Notes: generated from the sequence alone by a model not told the origin. A stretch of 64,000 nt of DNA from Aphrocallistes beatrix (GCA_963281255.1 OY725492.1:2341696-2405695), one strand, 5' to 3'. Shown: positions 33,481-45,578, counted from the first letter of the stretch. Program-made: numbers and translations.

Positions 33481-34080
33481 GTCAACCGTGTTCAGCTTGG
33501 TATGGTGGCAAAAATGACCCCATATCAAACGTTTCATATTTGGCAAGGGGTCAAGACCTTCTACTTTTTGTCCCATCAAAAAATTAAGCATTAAAAATGC
33601 AGATAACACTGTTTAAAATGAGCTACAATAGTAGCATTTTTCGCTCTAAAAAGAGCCCTATTCCGCGAACACATGATGACATATCATCATTTTGACAGCT
33701 GAATCACATACCTAGATATGATTTTGTATTTGGTGATGAAAAAATTCAAAGGTCTACCGTATACAGTTTTTGATTTATCGGCCTAATTAATATTTAACTG
33801 TTTTAAACTGGCCTTCTATTTTTCAGGCCCTCTCGGTGACATACACTGCCGTGTATTAAGTAGGCCATGTATCAAGTTATGCAAACATATGATATAAATA
33901 TTGGAGAAAAGGGTGTGCAATTCTATATGCAAAATTGGAAAGAAAACGGACAAAAGTAATCTACCAATACAATATATTCGCAATAAATAGTAGGTAGGAA
34001 GCAATATTTAATAACTACTACTATTATAATATTACTAGATGGAATAGATTAACCATTTTCGGAGGGAAAAGTATTTGATC
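33481..34080. other. Intronic stretch, nothing recognised
   Basis: AT-rich, no supported frames or element ends. Confidence 0.4.
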
Positions 34081-34096
34081 TTTAAACTGTGAATTT

Positions 34097-35640
34097 TTAC
34101 AGCATTTCAAACTGTTCAAACTTAGCTTGCATGCAAATTTTCATCCTTTCAAACCACAGTTCAATGAGATTACCACTGTAACCTGGTGAAGGTCTCAATG
34201 TGGTATTTGCAGGTAACAACTGCTGCTTGAGGAGACTAAAAATGATTCCAAGCATGAGATATTTCACTTTAGGGAACACAAAGTAGTCGCAGAGTGATAG
34301 GTCTGGAGGATATAACGCCTTATCGGATATAAATTCTCGAGTTACTCCTACAGTCTAAGCACTTGCATTATCGTGGTGTCAAAATAATCCACAGAGTCTC
34401 GACTTCTGGTGTTGTTCACAAAGTTTTATTCAAACCGGAAGGAGACAAATTGTACAATATCGTTCAGCATTAACTGTTCTTCGATATTTTAACAGTCCGA
34501 TACCACACGTCACAATTTGTCAACAAATATAGTGACTCTCTGCATTTCGGTCATATGTCTAAGCACCACTTTTATTGGAGCACTCTCACATAGAAACACT
34601 TGTACTTACGATTGAGCCATATATTTTCAAGTACATAAGAGTATACAGTGCTAGAGTGTGTCAAAAATTAAAATGTTTGGATCTTTAGATGATTATCCTT
34701 CAAATAGTTTACTTTGATCACCAAATGTTTACTATGAAAGATTCAAGCATTTTGCGCAAGGTAGGCTTGTCCAAGTGCAGATTTATAACAGGAAATTTCC
34801 GGTTTAGGGATAAAAATGCAAAAAGAGTACTTCTGATATAAGCAATGGATCTAACAACCTTGTATTGAGATATTTGGGTATGTTTTATACCAGCCAATAA
34901 TATATTTTGATGGGCAAAAAATCTCCCGGTTTGGAGATATTGGTGAAACCAGTTAGGGCCATTAATAATTGGAAGTACGAAGGCTGGTCCCAACTTATTT
35001 CACCAATATCTCCGAACCGGTAGATTTTAGCCCATTAAAATGTATTATTGGCTGATATAAAACCTACTCAAATATATCAATACAATGTTGTTAGATCCAT
35101 TGCTTATATCAGAAGTACTCTTTTTGCAATTTTATCCCTAAACCGGAAAAATCCCATTATAAATCTGCACTTGGAGAAGCTACCTTGCGGAAATTGCTTG
35201 AATCGTTCATGGTAAACATTTGGCGATCAAAGTAAACTATGAAGGGTAATAATCTAAAGATTCAAAATATTTAATTTTTTGACACACTCTAGCTATACAA
35301 TTTCATCACCAGTAATGATTTGAGGAAAGCGATTAGAAGTCTCCATATCAAATTTTACGAGCATTAGCGTACACCAGTCGACCCGGGCCTCTTTTGTATC
35401 TTCAGTTAAGAGACGTGGGATCCAGAGACAACTCAACTCGTGGAGTCCAAATTGATTCTTCGGGGTTAACTAGCAGACTCCGTGCACGCTCCGTCATTTT
35501 CCCGTGGCTACCAACTCGTGAATCGTCTCCAATCGAATACCTCTCAAGCGAAAATTCTCGAAAACAATTGGTAACGGATGAAAATTAGGGAGCATGTTGA
35601 CCAAAAGGAAATATCAACATTCATAGCACTGCCGATGCTA
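34097..35640 (-). pseudogene. Mariner (DD34D) transposase, decayed and split
   Basis: Reading the minus strand from about 35640: RGIRLETIHELVATGK, RLLTEDTKEARVDWCTLMLV, then FPQIITGDEI with the first catalytic Asp. Here a 636-bp foldback element (34654-35289) interrupts. Downstream come VREFISDKALYPPDLSLCDYFVF-like sequence, in which CDY carries the third Asp, and PKVKYLMLG. The C-terminus is WFERMKICMQAKFEQFE. The region of the second Asp is frameshifted, and stops are numerous. It is much older than the 27-kb mariner and of a different subfamily. Confidence 0.75.
34654..35289. mobile_element. 636-bp foldback element, ends GAGTGTGTC, TA target
   Basis: Arms of nearly 300 bp are inverted copies (GAGTGTGTCAAAAATTAAA outward; CAAGCATTTTGCGCAAGGT inward), around a small centre near 34960-34990. 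TA lies at both outer ends. It sits just after the first catalytic Asp codon of the mariner. The central blocks recur at 19483-19780. Confidence 0.9.
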
Positions 35641-35721
35641 CAAAACAGATTTAAAGTCTGCAAATCATGGCTCGAAAAAGATCACGATTGAGATCTATAT
35701 AGTGAAAATAATTGAATACAA

Positions 35722-36168
35722 GTCATTTCGCATCTAAACCATTTCGTACTTAATTGCAATTTCGTACCTGACACAATTTCGTACCTAATACAATTTCGTA
35801 CTCATTACAATTTCGTTCCTAACACAATTTCGTATTTATAAAAACACAATTTCGTATTTATAAAAACACAATTTCGTATTTCAACTTTGGCGACGCTATC
35901 AGGACAAAGAGATCTCCGCGTCCCAGTTACTAAGAGCAGTTTAGCCACCTGAACGGACCTATTTCAGAAGAGATAGTTTTTTGTTTTAGTATAAAATGAA
36001 TACTTTTTTGGACCTATTTCATATTGAATACCTTAATCTGAAAGAGTATGGGTACGAAAGAGTATTGGGTACGAAAGTGTATTGGGTACGAAAGTGTATT
36101 GGGTACGAAAGTGTATTGGGTACGAAGATGTCATAATTAAGGTACGAAAGAGTGTTGGGTACGAAGTG
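35722..36168. mobile_element. Foldback-type element with iterated TTTCGTAC ends
   Basis: The left 160 bp hold about nine copies of CAATTTCGTACCTAA-like units. The right 130 bp (36040-36168) hold about six copies of the complement (GGGTACGAAAGTGTATT). About 150 bp of unique sequence lie between, including GGCGACGCTATCAGGAC. Outer ends are near GTCATTTCG and CGAAGTGAC. No clear target duplication was found. Confidence 0.75.
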
Positions 36169-37211
36169 ACCGATACCCAATTAATTAACAACCCAAACAC
36201 TGTTTACCCAAGTCAACATAAGACTTGAAAGGATCATTGTGCTGACTTGAAAAGTGGTCTATTAATATATCACATACAGATAATCAAATCAAATCAATTT
36301 AAACCTATTATGGCAACTAATACAAATACAATCTGGGAAAAACTTTCCGAGTGCCCTTGGTATTCTTAGCATAGAACATTCGTAGCTTGCATTAAGCTTA
36401 TTAAAATAACTTGCGTGCAGGTTAATTAAGTTAATTAACATATGTAAAATAAAAAATATTGTTATAACGTATATGTCAGTTCATGGTCATTAAGCCCGCA
36501 AGTGGTTGCTTACTTGACAAGATGGACTGCTTATAAACAGCGATGGTAGAAATTATGTTACTAGCATATATTCCAATTAATTGCTATTAGCATGTAAATA
36601 TATAATAGTTAACGAATTGTTAACACAAAACTCTTTCGATCAAAAAGTAGCCATATTGCAAAAACAGAAAGCAACTAAAGGGAGATGTTGTGCTTTTAGA
36701 TAGTAAATAGAAAAGTTTAGTCAGTACTTTTACCAAAATATTTTTTTGAAATTTTCAAATTCAACACTAGTATTGACTGAACATCAACCTTTTCTCAGTA
36801 ATCTAGAATAATTAGTAATTTTTAATAAAGTTATACAATAATAGACATTTGTATTCAGTCAAATTAGAAAATTTCAAAAATTGTATGAGCAAAATGTAAA
36901 CATTGCCTGTTTTAAATCCCAAATTACATACTCCAAACGAACTATCAAAATTGTTGTCAGCATGTAGTGCTCTAAATTGCTGTTAAAACATGACTGTTTC
37001 CATTCCTGCTTATATATTTAGTTTCATCCAGTGTGGTAGGGGGGGAGATTAGGGGACTTATCCTTCTGCATCACCCTCCATTTGATTCAGCTAGCTAGTG
37101 ATCAGCTGTCATCAAATTGAGAGCATGAATTTTTCTAGTAATATTGATTCACATTTATCTGAGTATGGTCAGCTTTTCTATAATGGAATCTTAAAGGATA
37201 CGTATGTAATA
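36169..37211. other. Intronic stretch, nothing recognised
   Basis: AT-rich DNA. The frame at 37098-37394 begins here and runs into the TIR of the next element, so it is a chimera and not a gene. Confidence 0.4.
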
Positions 37212-40200
37212 GGGTGGATCGATTTTACAACTTCTGGTCCTACTCACTTGGCGATCTCAGAAATGAACCGGCTTGACCTAAAAAATAATTATTTGATCAT
37301 TAAACCACCTTATTTACTCTTTAACATCACCCTACAGGCTTCAGAAGAGGAGGAAATCGAAATTTGTTGGGAATTTTGTCCACATTTGTGTTAATTTATC
37401 CCTTTAATGATGAAAGAGAGTGTTTTAGAATAGAAAAATGTCACGTAGGACTCAGTGTGATTATTTGAAAGATAGAACTTTCCAATTTATAGCATCCGTT
37501 CAAAAGTTATGGTCCAATATGGAAAGAAATCGGACAAAACCCCCCTTTTCACCCCTTTAGACGCATTAAATCAATAACTATAAATCTATTAAAGCTTGAG
37601 CTTAACTGTAGAATGCCCAGGATTTATATGGCTTCGCACTTTTATGGCTTCGGGGCATTCTACGGTTAACTTTTTCCGTCAGATACTCAGAATGTTCATT
37701 TGCATTACAAATACATTCTTAACCTCTAAACCTTTAGGATTACGATCAAACCTTAGCCATAGTCAATAAATATTCTACCTTCATAGTATCACACACAATT
37801 TGCATTGGTTTATCTAGACTTTAAAATTAGATTTAGTCGTGAAACATGGATTTATATCTCTACCAGCAATTGTATTCAGTATCCATCCATTACGATTTCA
37901 CTTCCATATACGGCTTCAGACGCTTCAGTAACTAATTTTACATGTCTCTCAACACCTTGTGTATTGCAAGGATAATCTGGTATTTTCAAAATGCCATTCA
38001 CACACTTTTCTAATTCAACATCTGATAGATCTGACAACATAGGAAGTTCGGTTAGTAGTATTTCATCATCATCCCAGTCGATCAATTCTGAATAATGTTG
38101 AGCATTGATGTGTATAATTGGTATTTGAAATCCACGAATCGTGTCCGTTAAATCTTCTGATTTTTTAGCTCTTGCCATGAGGATTAATGAAATAGCGTTT
38201 TCCCTTATTGCAAAACTGTCATCAATTATCATGGATAATAGGATATTTTCTGGGTTTGCAAAGTAAGCGTTTCGTTGAAAAACAGGAATAATCACATCTT
38301 TAACACTTGGAGGTAATAAACATATAAGAGAAGCAATGTAGTGTAGATTTTTGGGCCCATCATTTCCAATGTTGTTTTAAGAAAAACCATGCAGGTGCAT
38401 AAAGATTTAATATAAAATATACAATATCACAAAGTTCTTTACTTGCGTTAACTGTCGAAACATATAATCGAAGAAGTCTGTTTGCTAATGTAAGCCACCT
38501 CGCGTTATGCAACTTACCCGGTTTCATATTCGCAAGCGATATTGGGAAATGACCTGATTGGACAGCTAGTGAAGCTTCAAACATATATTTTTTATCAGTG
38601 TTCATCGTTTCTAATATTGCATTGTGAATAGGATTGATTTTACCAGATATTGCTTTGAATTATACTAATGGCAGACAAGAAAGATCATTGTTTTGAATTT
38701 GCACCAATGGGTCCGCTAAAACTTGATGGTCCTGACGTTTTTACATCAATAAACCTGAAATAATGTCTTAGAAGTAATTCTATCCCATGAAACATGCAAA
38801 CAAACCAATGAATTGGTTTGCCAACCTCAACTTCGATTCTCCGAAAGACTCCTCCTAATCTTCCAGTATTTACAGATGTGCCATCACCTCCCAATGTAAT
38901 TATATTTCCTTAACTTTCAGTTATCACATCGACAATTCCATTAGCAATATCAATCGCCTTTCCAGAGTCAGGGGAGATATGATCAACAAAAATATCACCA
39001 GGCTCGGAAATTAATATGATGTGTTCTTAGGGATGTATCTCATAATGAACTTGTCCTTCACTTTGTAATTCAACCTTTGTATGTTTGTCAATCCTACCAT
39101 CAAAGTATAAACTAGAAATGTTCTGGAAATTTTCATTTTTTGTATATCTTATAGATAGTTGGCGTTCTTTATGACGGTGTATTCTAATCTTATTCCTGTC
39201 GATTATCATTGATTGATCGGTTTCATTTACTATATCCAAATCAATTAGAAAATTGTTCAGAATATCAGCAAGAGCACGATCAGAGATTCCATATCTAGTA
39301 TCTGCAGCTTGAATAGTGTTCCTCATGTTTCTGGGAAAATGTGAATTTCCTAGGTTGGAACTTTCCAATTCATTATTGAGACTAATTGTAGGATCATTGC
39401 TTTCTACAATTTCCTCGGATAACTCAGTATCAGAATACTCGACTACTTCATGTGCAACTTGAATTAATTTTAATCTCTTCCCCTCATTTTCAACACGAAT
39501 AGAAGTTTCTGTATTTGCCTTTCTTACATTTCTCATGAGCTTTGTGACAATTGGATCGATATTGCCTATAACCATTAACCGAGCTCCTCGCTGATCGATT
39601 AGGAATGGCCATTCTCTCAAGTTTACCTTGAATTCTCTAGGACAGTTACATAAATCAAGAGTTAAACAATGACATGAAGGAATATCAAATAACTCACTGA
39701 GCCAATTTGCATTTCTCTCCTTAAGTGCCTCACTTCGTTTAGAGACTGGGATTTCTCCGATCTTCATTCCACTGAGGTAACATGAATTTACTCGTTCCCT
39801 TACCGTTTTATTCAGAATTGTTGGAATTGAAGCTTTTTCCAAATATTAATAATATCTTGGGTTGCTTGTGCAATGTACGATGCCTCTATGAGGGTTGCAC
39901 TCACCGCTTTCTATGAGTTGAGTTCGAATACATCGGGCATGATTTATAACATCAAGATTTGTAGGAAGTTGAATAGCTGGAAAGGTTTTAGGATGTCCCA
40001 ACAAAAATTTCGATGATTTATACTGCAATGTAATAATAATAATAATACATAGTTTAGTGCATTATAGTTAATACCTATATGATTAAATTCACGAACAAAG
40101 CCACATAAGATAAAATAATATGATAGATTGTGAGGAAACACATTTATGCATTTAAAGCAGTAAGCCAACTATAAAATAACAATATGCTTGAAATAATAGT

Positions 40201-40648
40201 CAATTGATTATTTCAACCTTGTAATCAATGCTTTGGGTTTCTAAAGTTAAGCTATGCTAAGCTCAAGCTTCAATAGATTTATAGTTATTGAGTTAATGCG
40301 TCTAAAGGGGTGAAAAGGGGGTTTTGTCCGATTTATTTGCATATTAGACCATAACTTTTGAACGGATGCTATAAATTGGAAAGTTCTATCTTTCTAATAA
40401 TCACCCTGAGTCCTACGTGACATTTTATTATTCTAAACACTCTCTTTCATCATTAAAGGGATAAATTAACACAAATGTGGACAAAATTTTCAACAAATTT
40501 CGAATTCCTCCTCTTCTGAAGCCTGTAGGGTGATGTTAAAGAGTAAATAAGGTGGTTTAATGATCAAATAATTATTTTTTAGGTCAAGCCGGTTCATTTC
40601 TGAGATCGCCAAGTGAGTAGGACCAAAAGTTGAAAAATCGATCCACCC
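37212..40648 (-). mobile_element. Long-TIR DNA element carrying orphan gene family 2
   Basis: TIRs of about 400 bp (37212-37620 and 40240-40648) begin GGGTGGATCGATTTT next to TA and stay alignable through ATGAACCGGCTTGACCTAAA and TTGAACGGATGCTATAAATT. Total length is 3437 bp. A decayed minus-strand gene fills the space between. Arms, TA flanks and one internal gene are what a cut-and-paste transposon should have. The superfamily is not known to me. Confidence 0.85.
37876..40028 (-). pseudogene. Orphan family 2 protein, putative DDE-type transposase, decayed
   Basis: Four minus-strand open pieces follow each other (40028-39027, 38894-38685, 38605-38360, 38295-37876). The order is an N-terminal HCLTLDLCNCPREFKV Cys/His cluster, LREWPFLIDQRGARLMVIG, LADILNNFLIDLDIV, then HYEIHP. 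Next come LGGDGTSVNTGRLGGV, IHWFVCMFHGIELLLRHYF, KTSGPSSFSGPIG, NARWLTLANRLLRLYVS, YAPAWFFLKQHW, FANPENILLSMI and TQGVERHVKLVTEAS. I remember very similar multi-copy proteins from arthropod genomes (CDGTxVNTG ... HSRWLTTANRILRLYV ... VERxVKLVTEAS) but no assigned domain name. The Asp of GDGT and Glu of VERHVKLVTEAS are candidate catalytic residues (inference). There are in-frame stops near 39028 and 38928 and about three frame changes (near 39845, 38685 and 38360). Confidence 0.7.
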
Positions 40649-40660
40649 TAGTACTATGTA

Positions 40661-43614
40661 TAGGGTGGCCCATAAGTTCTGTCCCAAGCTTTATTAGGTA
40701 TAAAATTTCTTATACTCAAACAATATTAGTTATTATTTTCTTTAGAGATTGTAATTCGAATATTCTCAATGACTTCAAAAGATTTTTCGAGTCTAAGACC
40801 AGGAACTATGTTTTGTATTGTGAGTTTTGTCGAGAAAAAATGTGTCCTGACTCGCAGTGAAAAACGAGAATCAGGGCCCACTGCTTTTCAAATTATCTTT
40901 CTAGTCTCTAAATTCTAGGACAAATTAGCTCTCACATTTTCCTCGAACACTCTAAATTTGTAGAAATATAGGACGTTTAGATCAGTGTATATTGAGAACC
41001 ATTTGGATCAGATTTTTAGTGATGTGAAAAAAAGTGCCATTTTTGGTGATTTTGCAAAATGTACCTAATTTGAACTCGTTAAATAATAACTTTATCTCGT
41101 TTCTGATAAAGCATTCAATGGATTTGTGAAATATTTCCATGATGAATGAAAGGTATCTGGTGCCAAATCGACATGGAACATCGATTACACTGGCCAACAA
41201 CATTTTCTGCAATTGCTGATAAGTTGAGACTATTTCTAGGGTATATACTGAGTTCGAAAATGGCACTAGTTCTGGTCAATTGGCTCTACTTTTTGTGATA
41301 TTGTAAAATTATGTGTTTTTCAGTATCCGTGAATCGTGTTCACTGATAGTATATAGTATGTATGTATTACCTTATAACTAGAATTGAACGTACGTAATAA
41401 GCAGATAATTTGAGATATAATATGATCTGAATACTTATCAATCATGAACGAACGTTCTCTTATACGATTTCCTCTTGTGAGGTTCCTGGGCGCAATCACG
41501 CATAAGGCTCCAGCAGTAATCTGACAACATGTGAGCGTCCCATCGTCCTTGGTACCGTTCCTCCATAGTCCTGATGTCTTGGTGGAATCGCTCGCCCTGT
41601 TCTTCGCTTAAATCACCAAGATTTTCAGGGAATCTCTCTAAATGGCTATAGAGGTAGTGAAGCTTTATGCTCATTCTGGTTCCCAGACTGTGGAAGTTCT
41701 TGAGCATGCCTTCGACCAGATTCTGGTAGTTAGCTACTTTGGAGTTGCCTAGAAATCCCTTTACAACATCGACAAAGGAATACCACGCGGCAGCCTCTAC
41801 CCCAGTCATGTGTGAGGCGAAATCTTCATCTTTTATCAGTTTTCTGATTTGTGGCCCATCAAAAATTCCTGCCTCAAGTTTTTCGCTACTCAGACCAGGA
41901 TATACTGAGCAGAGGTAGCTGAAACAGGTACCATCTTTGTTCAATGCCTTTACGAATTGTTTCATCAGTCCCAACTTGATATGTAGTGGGGGTAGGATGA
42001 TACGGTCACGGCTAACTAGTGGCTCGTTAACGATATTCTTTTCCCCCACGGGAAGCTCTTGACGAACGGACCAGTTCTTCTTTTCCCAGTGCACCTCATC
42101 CGCTCTGCTGTCCCACAAAGAAAGCATGGGTATTTAGTGTAACCACTTTGCTGTCCTAACAGAATGTTGACCATTTTCAAGTCTACACACGCGATCCAGT
42201 TATGTTCATCATAACACAGCTTTTGTAGGACCATCTATACAGTTGCGTAGTGCTCTTTCAAGATTACTGAATGGCCGATCGGAACACAGGCAAACTTGTT
42301 ACCATTATGCAGCAACACACACTTTAAACTCCGTTTAGAGCTGTCGATAAATAAACGCCACTCATTCGGATTGTATTGGGACAGTCCCATCGCTGAGAGA
42401 AGTCCTGGGATGTTATTACAAAACACGAAATCGCCTTCTTTACTGAAATAGCGGATAAGTTCTTCGTCTCTGCGTCGGTAATAAGTTATCATAGCTTCAC
42501 TGTGGAGAACATGGTGTTCACTGAGACGGGAAGCCAGGATCTCTGAAGCATCTTTTGACAAGCCTAAGACTCTCACTAAGTCGTTGAGCTGCCCCTGTGT
42601 GAAAGGCTCCGCTTTACTTATCTGTAACGACTCAATACAGCTATTGCTGCTGTAAGTGCTGTCCGACGATTCATCAATAGCCTGAGTAAACGCAGTATCA
42701 GGAACTAGATCAGGTAAGGAAGTAAAAACAGGCACCTGAATTTCGCTGCAGTGTGGAATTGGCCGTCTTGCAGAATCTATGTCAGGATATTGCCACGAAT
42801 TCTTTTTCGTTCGGTTCCATCCAGACATGTTAACCATGCAGAAGTAACAGTCATCGTGATGGTTCTTGGGCTCTCGCCAAACCATTGGTATCCCAAACTT
42901 CATGGATTTGGCTTTTCCTTGTGTCCATAAGCGGAGGGTTTCTGTGCAATACTTGCACACTTTGTGAGTGCTCCATGACTTATCCTTATCGCCTAACTTC
43001 ATACCAAAGTAAGCCTGATAAGCTTTTTTGGTGACATCTCTAACGATGTTCCTTTGCCATATATTCACCACAAATATATCAAAAGACATCAGGACCATTG
43101 AGGCAACAACGTCTAATGCGCTTTGAATCCATGAAAGGTTCTAATATGCTGGAAATAGAGTGAACAAATAGATGTAAATGTTGTAATAAACCTACAAATC
43201 GCATATATTTGTATATATTATCTCAAAATTTAAGGTTGTGTAATATCTAGAAAACTAGAGCCAATTCAGCAAAACTAAAAGTATTTTCGGATTCAGCAAC
43301 CCCGATATATCCCAAAAACGCTCCAACAATCTGAGCCAAGAGACAAAAATATTTTTTGTTGGCCTGTGTTACTATAGAGACATTTTTACAGAAGCAGTGA
43401 CCCTGATTCTCGAATTTCGCTGCGAGCCAGGACACATATTCTTTCCACAAACTCACCATACAAAACACAGTTCCAGTTCTTAAACTCGAAAAATCTTATA
43501 AAATCATTGAGAATATTTGAATTACAATCTCTAAAGACCATAATAACTAAGACTGTTTGAGTATAAAAATTTTATACCTAATGAAGCTTGGGACAGAACT
43601 TATGGGCCACCCTG
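40661..43614 (-). mobile_element. Long-TIR DNA element carrying orphan gene family 1
   Basis: The left end AGGGTGGCCCATAAGTTCTG and right end (its complement, closing ACCCTG at 43614) lie next to TA. Arms continue for about 240 bp (TCCCAAGCTT-ATTAGGTATAAA, then TCAGGG-CC-ACTGCTT region). Length is 2954 bp. Internal blocks at 40980-41190 recur in the gene-less derivatives at 3049-3768 and 48206-48926. It starts 12 bp after the previous element ends, and both genes point the same way. Confidence 0.88.
41438..43132 (-). pseudogene. Orphan family 1 protein, putative transposase, nearly full length
   Basis: From ATG at 43132 the minus strand reads MDSKRIRRCCLNGPDVF, then YICGEYMAKE in that frame. 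It then shifts to the long frame 43098-42235: KAYQAYFGMKLGDKDKSWST, CKYCTETL, FGIPMVWREPKNHHDDCYFC, a Ser-rich linker, FTQGQLNDLVRVLGLSKDA, NPNEWRLFIDSSKRSLK. One in-frame TAG (42235) precedes YDEHNWIACVDLKMVNILLG and YTKYPCFLC, and one frame change near 42130 precedes DEVHWEKKNW. The long C-terminal frame has LPPLHIKLGLMKQFVKAL, AWYSFVDVVKGFLGN, LHYLYSHLERFPENLG and GERFHQDIRTMEERYQGRWD. Length (about 565 codons) and order match a multi-copy family I remember from arthropods and cnidarians, without a named domain. Asp (FIDSS), Asp (VDLK), CxxC, then Glu (GERFH) is an order seen in DDE transposases with a Cys insert; this role is inferred. Confidence 0.75.
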
Positions 43615-43624
43615 TATATAGATA

Positions 43625-44760
43625 ATCCAATATTTAGACGACCCTCTAACCTGCCAAACAATCTCTTTACAACAGTAGGAGATGTACTGAGAACAGTTTG
43701 GATATAGAAAAGTGACACAGAGGAGGAAAATAACTGCTCTGTATTTTTAAATTTGCTGAGAAAATCAAGCTATACACCAAATCTGCAGAAGTTGCCAGTA
43801 GGATCTGGATAGCAAATATTGGTGATAGATGTACATTATCACTAATTATTATCCAGAGAGCTAACCAGAATCGGATTAAGAGGATCAGGCTGTATAATCA
43901 AAGACTGAAACTCAAACGCCGATAAATGTATAAAAGTACCCCACAGATCCTCAAGTTTAAACACGAAATGAAGGAGCAGTTTGATGTTTGTTCCTGTACC
44001 TGTAAATCTATATCCTGTGCTGACTATATATGTAGGTGTCAAATCAAAGCATGTGTAGGCTCCAATTTATACTGCAAGTGTGATGTAAAGATCCAAAGAG
44101 AGCTAATATTTCTTATTGAAAGGAGAGTATCTAGGGAAATGGTTAATGACACTGTATACTATCAGATGACAAACCAGTGGCAGAGGTTTGAGTTGCGGAA
44201 TTTTGCTGAAAGGCAAAACATGGCGAGATATGAATAATAAAAAAAGCACAAGAGGAGGTGAATATGACAAAAGCCCATACAGATTTTTCGAATTTTGATG
44301 AAGTTGTTGATAGCTAAGAGCATGGAACCGGGATCTACTCCGTGATGTATTGATGACATGAAGATAGTACGAGTGATTGTATTAAACATCTCATGGAAAA
44401 AGAGATAGAAGCAACACCCAAAATGCCCAAAGGAGACAGAAAGTTCACGGAGGTACCACTTGCCATAGGGGCCGAACCTGGGGGGGCTGGGGGCTCAAGC
44501 CCACCCTGGAATCGAAGATGGCCCATAGACGCAATACAAAATTTAGGGCTGACCCCCCCTAGAACGCCAAAATTAACCTTTGATTTCGAAAAGTTCGGCG
44601 CCTTTGCTCTTGCCAGGCCAAAGTTGAAAGAAGGTGCTGTCCGATGTGTGCTTTCTGGATGTCCATCTTATTATTTCGACAACATCAAAATGAAGCGGCC
44701 TCGCTTGTCATATGACTCAAGAGAAGGAGTTGCCGAATAAACTATAAATATGACCTTTAT
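43625..44760 (+). pseudogene. Second, plus-strand relative of orphan family 2 (N-terminal half)
   Basis: After the 40661-43614 element the plus strand reads DNPIFRRPSNLPNNLF and later the 43926-44237 frame: FDVCSCTCKSIS, ICRCQIKACVGSNLYCKCDV, IQRELIFLIERRVSREM. The Cys spacing and the following ERRV-x-REM block parallel the LFDIPSCHC-CNCPREF-LIDQRGAR segment of the gene at 37876-40028. A small MITE (44466-44607) splits a later segment (EATPKMPKGDRKF ... RPKLKEGAVRCVLSGC). Near 46361-46470 the plus strand has YVILDEPGSQHLTHIIPESG, resembling the LISEPG-HISPDSG part, so the copy may continue past MITE insertions. It has many stops. Confidence 0.45.
44466..44607. mobile_element. Small MITE with GGCGCCGAAC ends
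   Basis: Bounded by GGGGCCGAAC and GTTCGGCGCC, and near-identical over most of its length to the unit at 15221-15357 (ATGGCCCATAGACGCAATAC). Possible 7-8 bp flanking repeat CTTGCCA. It explains the odd Gly/Pro-rich part of the frame at 44393-44740. Confidence 0.75.
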
Positions 44761-44879
44761 TTCTTAGAGGAAACAGACAAATGCAAGATCAAGACGCTAC
44801 AGAATCTAAAAGATAAGGTGATTCTCATTTCTTTAACTAATAATTGGTTAGCATGGACTGTGATCATCATACCACGTAT

Positions 44880-45165
44880 ATTTACTCCATTTTGAGAGAG
44901 AGGAATATTTCTGTTAACCTCTATCTTAAAAGTAACTGCTTTCTATCCGCAAGTGCTTTTGCGAATGGACAATATTGGCAATTAGCAATTGATTTGAAAC
45001 TTCGAAAATAGGTAATTCAAATGCGTAGAATACGAATCTGAAATCAAATATACTACTATATCTCTTATATTTTAACGGCATGATCATTCTTTAATATAAC
45101 CATTTTAGTACATACTATATTAATGGGAAATATTGAGGTGTACGAATACTTTTGGTAGGGCAGTG
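44880..45165. mobile_element. D-type MITE, right part
   Basis: Ends GGTGTACGAATACTTTTGGT-aGGGCAGTG next to a TA run. The interior block AATACGAATCTGAAATCAA fits the D family. No left end is visible. Confidence 0.6.
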
Positions 45166-45179
45166 TATATATATATATA

Positions 45180-45578
45180 TGGCTCCAGTAAGTTCTGAGC
45201 TCAGACGAAAATGTCTACTCATCATGGAATAATGACTTCATTGTCACATTTTTAAAAGTTAAGCAATACAGTTATTCGAGCATAACTCAGCCATTATAGG
45301 AGTTGAAGGCTGAAATTTTAATAGAATATGTATACTAACATACCTCACATATGATGCAACTATCATCAAAAAATGATGACTCATCACAATTTTAAAAATT
45401 GATAAATTTGGTGATTTTTCGTGCGATTTCGATTATGCCAGTAGGACAGACGTATTTAGAGATGTTTTTTCCCTTATAATTAATCAATGTGACCCCAGGC
45501 GCCCAAAGGGCGCCTCCGGTAGACACAAAGTGTCTGTCAGCCGCGCAGCACAAGCAAGCGAAGCGCGTTTGTATCTAT
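45180..45578 (+). repeat. Repeat family A, copy 12
   Basis: From GGCTCCAGTAAGTTCTGAGC to GCGAAGCGCGTTTGT. CRE sites are mutated (TGACTTCA near 45234; the second is deleted), while TGACTCA remains near 45379. Confidence 0.8.

Noticed and set aside
35722-36168. CRISPR-like array of short repeats
   Set aside because: The units are contiguous or separated by a few bases, with an inverted set on the other side; this is a eukaryotic transposon end structure.
44393-44740. Gly/Pro-rich 115-codon frame as a gene
   Set aside because: Its middle part is a small MITE also present at 15221-15357; only the flanks may belong to the family 2 relative.
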